Positions 57,839-64,000 of a stretch of 64,000 nt of DNA are shown here, piece by piece (the first letter of the stretch is position 1; the number at the start of each line of letters is the position of its first letter). The position numbers and the translations under genes were made by a program. A model generated the notes under the pieces. It saw nothing but the letters and a program-made list of their open reading frames with translations. It was not told the origin of the DNA and ran no database searches. The stretch is from Pseudisothecium myosuroides (taxonomy: Eukaryota; Streptophyta; Bryopsida; Hypnales; Lembophyllaceae), in assembly GCA_951799445.1 (NCBI GenBank), contig OX637293.1:4092001-4156000 (forward strand), in the 5' to 3' direction.

Positions 57839-59988
57839 AAACTAATGGAAAAAAATTGAAATTTTAAGAAGTTTAATTAGGACGTTAGATACGAGAAATG
57901 AGAAATAAAAAAACTCTCTCAAATTTGTGCTCATTTTCAAACAGAAGGAGTAGAAAACTGAAATTGACTAAATTGGATCCTACAAAATTTTAAAAATTTA
58001 TATATGTGCCAATTTTTAAAATTTAACAATTGATATTATTAGCACCTTAAGGGACATAGAGGCCAAAAATTGGTAGATGGATGACTTCATTGTTTGTTGT
58101 AGAAACAAAGAATGCACCTATTGGTCCAGTAATTGGAGCATTTTGGTGACTACCTTAATTAGGGGGGGGTGCGTCCTTTAACAGTTAGAATGTCTTCAAA
58201 AAATTTGGAATAATTCTAATTATTTTATTTTCTTAATCACATTAGATTGAAGCTTGTATTTTTGAAATTACTAAAAATACAAATTTGATTTTTTTTCTCC
58301 AAACCCAGTTTGTTTGTGTAGAATAAAGACTGGAAATGTCCAAAGAAATGTTTTTTTCCATCCCTACTATGCCTTTCATTGGAAATAAATTATGTTTTCT
58401 CCCTTTCTCTATTAGACTAAACATTTCCTAAATAAAATTTTAAATACTTCCCACATTGAGATTTTGAAAATGGAAAAATGCAACACTGAGTATGTCAATT
58501 TAGTACTCTATAATAAGTCCCTACTTTGCAAAATATTGAGATTTGTTTTAGCTACCAAGAATATGCCTTTGAAAATTTTGAAGAGGACAAATTGTGCCCT
58601 CTTAGTCCTTGAGGGGTTAATCCAAGAAACATCAAAAAGTTCATCATAAATTAATGGTGGAATGAAGCCACGACAAAAATGGAATTTTAAAGTGACAAGA
58701 CTAAAATTGAAGCCCATAGTGTCTTTCAATTGAGGGAGTTCAAAAGTTTTTGAAAGAACCAGCAATGAGAACCTTTGGGTTCAATGAATTTATAAAATAA
58801 ATGCTAAAAAAAATTAGAACTAAAAAATAATGATGTGAGAGTTGAAAGGTTTTGGAGTCAACCAATGGGATTTCTATATTGACAAATATAGGGTCCACTT
58901 TGTGACCATAGAGTGTATTTGAAGTCACAACAAAGAAAATGGTGAAATGAAGCCATGACAAAAATAATGGAATTTTGAAGTTACACAACTAAAATTGAAG
59001 CCTACAAAAAATCCTATGTCTTTTCAAAGGAGGGAGTTGAAAAAGTATTTGAAAGAACTAATGGAATCCTTTGGGGTTCAATTCATTTACAAAACAAAGG
59101 TTATAAAAATTGGATTGGAATTTGGATATGAAAATATGAGAGTTGAAAGGGTTCACTTTAAATCCATAAGGGCTGGATCTTGGAAAATTTTATATTGACA
59201 AGTATAGAGCTCAACGCTTGCTATTGGTCAACACATTATCAAGCTCTTAACAAGGTGCTTGACCCTTAAAGTTTTTAAAGTCTTTTTTAAGCCTAGAGGC
59301 TTGAACAACTAAATTAGCTACTACTTTTAAAAATTATTTTTAACTTAAATTGTTGTGTTTGTTTAACAAAATCTTTAAAATTTTCAACAATGAAGAGCCT
59401 CAAGATTACAATGTACAAAGATTGGAACATAGGCTCCTTTACGTTGAGACAATCTAGTGTGTTCTAATGTTATTATTCTCCTTGAGCTTTAAATAAGTAA
59501 TTCATCGTAAACTATTTTTTATACATTTTTAACTTAGAGAATTGAACTCCTAAAAATTGGTAAATACAAGAAGCACCCCCTTTGCAACTAGGATGTAGTT
59601 GATAGAAGATGTGATGTTTAAAATTAAAATTGAAACACATGTGATGAAATCTGTCTTTTTCAAGCATTACACACTTATACAAGAAATAAGAGCACTTGGA
59701 CTTAATAACCGTAAACTGATGGTTTTGGCTACTTGAAGGGCCTTATAAATAGTGTTTTATACATTTTATTATTATTATTTTTACTACTTGTAGTAGATAC
59801 AGTCGAAAACAGAAGAAGACCCAATACCAATTTTAAAAGTCTAGCTAATTGACCTAGATTTTGGTAAATGAGACTAAAAGGAAGAAGTACAACAACTTGT
59901 TCTTGTCCTTGCACAGAATGAATCTTCAACAACTTCGGGATGGCAATCAACACAAGTCAAGTAAGTGGTCGTATATTGAGCAATTGTT
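57839..59988. other. Intergenic DNA with a lone TTAA-element end
   Basis: No gene is supported. GTCCTTGAGGGG followed by TTAA (58,617-58,620) looks like a right end of a CCCCTAAAGG-group element; its left end was not found. Two related segments at 58,655-58,760 and 58,935-59,050 ('atggaattttaaagt-acaa-actaaaattgaagcc') form a degenerate duplication. Confidence 0.4.
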
Positions 59989-59992
59989 TTAA

Positions 59993-61343
59993 CCCCTAAA
60001 GGCCCAAGGTCTTTTTTCTGCCAAAAGACACTCAAAACTGTCATTTCTATAGCAAAGAGTAAAAACATTTGAAAATTGTTTTTTTTGCACATCTAACCAT
60101 AGGATCTTATACCTAAGTAATATGAGAATATGTGGAAAAAATTTCAGAATTTTTGACCATACAAATTGTAAGATATATGCGTTTAAAGTGTAAAAAACAA
60201 GTTTTTCAGCACATTGTGGGACTAGATTTTTTGACTTTGGGGTCAAAACGCACTAATAGGAACCACTTGAACACTCCTTATTAGTCCTTTTGGGGTTCCT
60301 TTTGAAATTTTCATGAAATGTTTTGTTCAAAAACTTCATCAATTTCATCAAAATTAGTTCTAAAAATTAATAAAAGTTGATAACAATAACATATTCTATT
60401 CAAAATGTCATTACTTTCAATCAAAAAGTTTTTGAATTATTTAATTTGAAATTCAACAAAGGAGTAAAAAGCACTGGTTACATGAGGTTTATTGTACTTA
60501 ATGAAGATGAAATGATGACATTAAAGACTATGTAATAGAAAAGCATAACATTATAATATATATGGAACATAGAGTATAGTTATTTTGGAAAAAACTAAGA
60601 AAGTTTGAGCTATATATTAATAATGGTCCAAAATAAGCAATGGTTACATCGAAATTGGCTCCTATTACCTCATTTGGACCCTCTGAACATTTTTAACTTA
60701 AAATTTTTGCACTACAAAGTTTAGAGCTTTAAATTTTTCTAGTGGAGAACTGAGTTGAGAGTCTAGGGGGAAAAAATTCAAAAAAACTTAATTTTCATTC
60801 TTAAAAAAATTGTTAAGTAGAAGTAGGTACGAGATAGAAGAAAAATCTAAAATATTAATATCTTTTAGATGAATTTAAAATTCATTAATCCCAATGGTGA
60901 GATTTTTCTAGAAAGCAAAATAAACCATGCAAAAAAAATTTGAAAAATTTGAAAATTTCATTCAGAAATGAATCCTATAAAAAAAAATTTCAAGAAGATA
61001 CTCTAACTGCTTGAAAAACAAGAATGTCCATAACTTTCTCATAACAAATTGAAATGAAATGAATCAACGCTTTCCAAATAGACAAAAATGTATTCTATGA
61101 GAAAAAAAAATTTAATTAAATATTTTGCAAATTTTTTTTGCTGCCCCCCATCTTTTGTTTTGAGCTTATTTGGTCATAACTTTTGTTTCCCGACACCGAT
61201 TGTGAAAAAATAAATATTCCCATAAAGCTTATCAATTTTTCTATCTTCAAAAAAAGTTTCAAAAAATCAGGACAAAAATTCAGCCCGTAGGCATTTGCCT
61301 GAAATCCCATTTGTCCCCCGAAGGGACAACAGTCCTTTAGGGG
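59993..61343 (+). mobile_element. TTAA-flanked DNA element, CCCCTAAAGG group, with a nested insertion
   Basis: TTAA lies at 59,989-59,992 and 61,344-61,347, with ends CCCCTAAAGGCCC and GTCCTTTAGGGG. It is 1,351 bp and co-linear with 33,766-34,689, except for an insertion of about 440 bp at 60,239-60,681. It is non-coding. Confidence 0.8.
60239..60681. mobile_element. 443-bp MITE-like insertion nested in the TTAA element
   Basis: Left end GGGGTCAAAACGCACTAATA and right end (inward) GGGTCCAAATGAGGTAATAG are imperfect inverted repeats that continue with GGA-CCA. Flanks are TTT and TCT. The copy at 33,766-34,689 has the uninterrupted 'gactttgaac' at this site, so the target was TTT with one later change. 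Confidence 0.6.
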
Positions 61344-61347
61344 TTAA

Positions 61348-64000
61348 ACTACTTTTTCATTTGTGCCTAGTTCTATTATTGCAGATCTTTTACAAAATTC
61401 ACATAATAAATTTAAAAGCAAAAGCAAAAGTGAGTTTTATTTTTTGTCTTAATATGACTAATAATAAATTTTAAAATAAATTAAAATACTCAATTAAAAT
61501 ATTTTTTGATTTAAAATAAAAATATAGATATTATTAAAAAAAAAAATTACTTATATATATTCTTACCTAGATCATGTAGTTATCATATAACAATTTGAAA
61601 ATACATGGTAGTCTTCATTGCCACAAACTTTACAAAAGAGACTGAAATTTTGTGCAAGTATATTACAAAAGTGAATATTCTACAAAAAATCTAATGTATT
61701 TACTTAATGTTATCTGCATAATAAAATAACTATCATTTATTGAGTAAATTGACCAATTCAAAAATCAAGAGTATTTGATGAGGGTAAAATGACAAGACAA
61801 GATATAGTATTAGACATACTAGAGATGCCAAATGAAGCACAAGGAGAAGAAGTGAAAAAAGAAATTGAGGCTCACTTTGCACCCATTGTCTTTGCCCACA
61901 ATGAAAAACTCAATTTTGATATAAATGAAGATGAAGTGAGCTGGACATCAATTTACTTTTCTATTGGCATGTTTATTGCACTAAACATAGTGGCTAATAT
62001 ATTTTTATTTTTTATATTAATTACCCTAAGTTAGAAATTACAAAGATCCAAATAAATATTTTGTAATTCTAAAGATGTTGTTTTAAATTGTCAAAATATT
62101 TATTTATTAAATTCAGGTTTGACAAGTTTTGTGAGTAAGACTAACAATTGAATGAATCTAGGAAAAATTATGTTGAGTCTATTGTATTTTTTTCTTTGAA
62201 GTATTTTGCTCAAGCCTTAGATGTTTTTATAGACTTTCTACCACCAAAGCATCAATCATAGCATGCTTAAATTATTAATAGGATCTTGGGGAAGTCACAA
62301 GCTTAGAAGTTTAGTATATACGTGAGATCGTGGGATATTTTATGGGGGCTTAAATATCTAATATTTTATAATTTAATATATCCTATTTTGAAAATAATTC
62401 TAAATTGCTATTTATTATAGCTCCCTATATTATTTATAATACATTTTTGAATCTAATTTTTTGGTCTCTATATTAAATTAAAAAATTAAAAATAATAGAA
62501 ATACATGTATTTTCAATATAATTTTAATAAGAATCTCCTTAAAACATCATTACTTATAGGACTATACTACTAGGACTATACTTAAAACACCCTTTTCTCT
62601 TATAGTTAACAAACATCAAACTTCTTACAAGTTACAAGTCCAACTTGGTAAATGAATACAACCACATATAGATGCTAAACACTTTTTAATTTGGTTATAG
62701 AATATATAATTCAAGCATTCATATTCACAATACACACAACAAAACAGATTTCAATTTGGTAACACACAATGTAATATTCTAATGCAATAAGAATCCAAAT
62801 TAGTATACAAAACAGGACAAGAAACTCTTACTCGGTAAGTAACATTCCACAATTGTAGAATTTTAGATATTTTACATTGCAACAACCGACTTTTACAGAC
62901 TTAAAACAATTCCAATTTAGAATACAACCACATAACTCAAAGTTCTGTTGACATACACTCCCAGTCTTCACAATTGTCATTCCTACATAATTAGACAAGC
63001 ATTCATCATAATACACACACTCCAATTTGGCACATAAAATCAATCACATTGATAATAAAGGAAATTAGAGGGTTGGGACTCTCATGCTCAAGCACAACCA
63101 ATTCAAAGACGATTGACTCCCTTATTGCCCCGAGTTTTATTCTTGGAGAAAACATTGGAATCTTTTATTTGTCACCCATGATGAAAATTTGCTAATTTTG
63201 AATTCATATTTGCAATCAGAGGCCCCAAGATCGCTAGGAAAGGAAAAGAAATAAAAATTTACCAGGTATAAATAGGGGGCAATTTTTACATTTATCCTTG
63301 GCTGGGGCAATAAGGGGGTCAATTCTCCGTGCCCCACAAGCAAGTGATGAGTGAAAACCAAATGGGTCACTTGAATCCCATTAATACTCTATTGACAATT
63401 CACAACAACTACCAAATTGACTTTTAGTTTTCAACTAGGCAACTACCCAATGAACCAATTTGCGTTCACACAATATTGAACAAACTATTAAGATTAATCA
63501 TGTCCTTACACTAGACTTAATGCCAGTTTGGATAAGCACACAACCAAAATAGCATAAAAGACATTCAAATCAAAAGTTTTCAATTTCAACTACAAAAGGC
63601 ATAATCTACAACTTCTATGAGAAATTTTCATAAAATTTGATTAAATTGATTGTAAGATATTAGAGTTTAGAGTGAAAATGAAATGTTTTTTTTCCCTTCG
63701 TTATACTCGGTTATCAAAGTTTGAATCTTCTTAACTTAAATTCTTTTGCACTATAAAGTTTTGATCTAATAATGCTAGCATGTGAGCACAAAGACGTAAG
63801 CCTACAAGTCTTGAACCTAGTTGTAGGTATGTACCTACAACCATTTGAAGGTATTTATAACATAGGTACACTACAACACTGAAAGAGTCTATAATATAGA
63901 TACATTTAACATAGACACCTATAACTATAGAAGGTGTTTATAATATAGAATGCTCTTAGGTTCAAGGAATCATAGATTCTTTGTTTACATGCTAGCACTC
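61348..64000. other. AT-rich intergenic DNA
   Basis: No gene is firmly supported. An 81-codon frame at 61,789-62,034 starts with ATG, is acidic in its first half and ends in a hydrophobic membrane-like stretch (FIALNIVANIFLFFILITL). It has no known domain and may be chance in AT-rich DNA. Confidence 0.35.

Noticed and set aside
33766..61343. Plant telomere-like units (CCCTAAA/TTTAGGG) at element edges
   Set aside because: The resemblance in CCCCTAAAGG and CCTTTAGGGG is a single unit, always at an inverted terminus next to TTAA, never in tandem. Element ends explain it better than interstitial telomere repeats.
61789..62034. 81-codon frame with a membrane-like tail as a small gene
   Set aside because: It is short, in AT-rich DNA, with no promoter, homologue or neighbour to support it. 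It is kept only as a remark.

Overview
The window looks like nuclear DNA of a land plant. It is AT-rich, gene-poor and full of plant-type transposons (CACTA, LTR retrotransposons, foldback MITEs). It has one intact plant-type gene (VPF-W-E--PG family, resembling DUF688) and a degenerate AP2/ERF-like gene. I cannot name the species; a bryophyte, lycophyte or fern is as likely as a flowering plant.

Layout. Positions 1-11,000 hold transposon remains: TTAA-flanked elements at 1,799 and 2,740-3,707, a foldback MITE, a complete non-autonomous CACTA element (4,762-7,465) and a 2-kb element with TTCATGAA at both ends (8,233-10,262). An AP2-like gene remnant (11,181-11,564) is followed by two foldback elements and another TTAA element (12,397-14,139). 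From 16.8 to 22.7 kb lies a block rich in CCGG/GGATC motifs. It carries a 568-residue gag-like or transposon-associated protein, a small broken reading frame with its own TATA box, and several tandem repeats. From 22.7 to 25.4 kb there are degenerate cttcgccgt repeats and uncharacterised DNA.

From 25,363 to 42,184 lies a 16.8-kb LTR retrotransposon with 2.1-kb LTRs that are almost identical. It encodes an upstream ORF, gag with zinc knuckles, a retropepsin and a later acidic ORF, but no visible reverse transcriptase or integrase. Its reading frames hold 13 in-frame stops and no frameshift that I could find. It abuts the reverse transcriptase of a decayed minus-strand Ty3/gypsy element (42,185-45,053). 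From 45.5 to 53 kb there are small repeats, the intact 744-codon gene (49,169-51,403, minus strand) and tandem partial copies of one of its segments just downstream. From 53 to 64 kb there are more TTAA-flanked elements, including a head-to-tail pair and two with younger insertions nested inside.

The most notable signal is a set of non-autonomous DNA elements, at least nine copies or fragments in three groups, bounded by TTAA and ends starting CCC (CCCCTAAAGG, CCCCAAAGTGACA, CCCTTAAA). That is the architecture of piggyBac-type elements, which are not a familiar component of plant genomes. Second is the retrotransposon that carries gag and protease, is full of stops, and yet appears to have moved recently, probably with enzymes supplied in trans.
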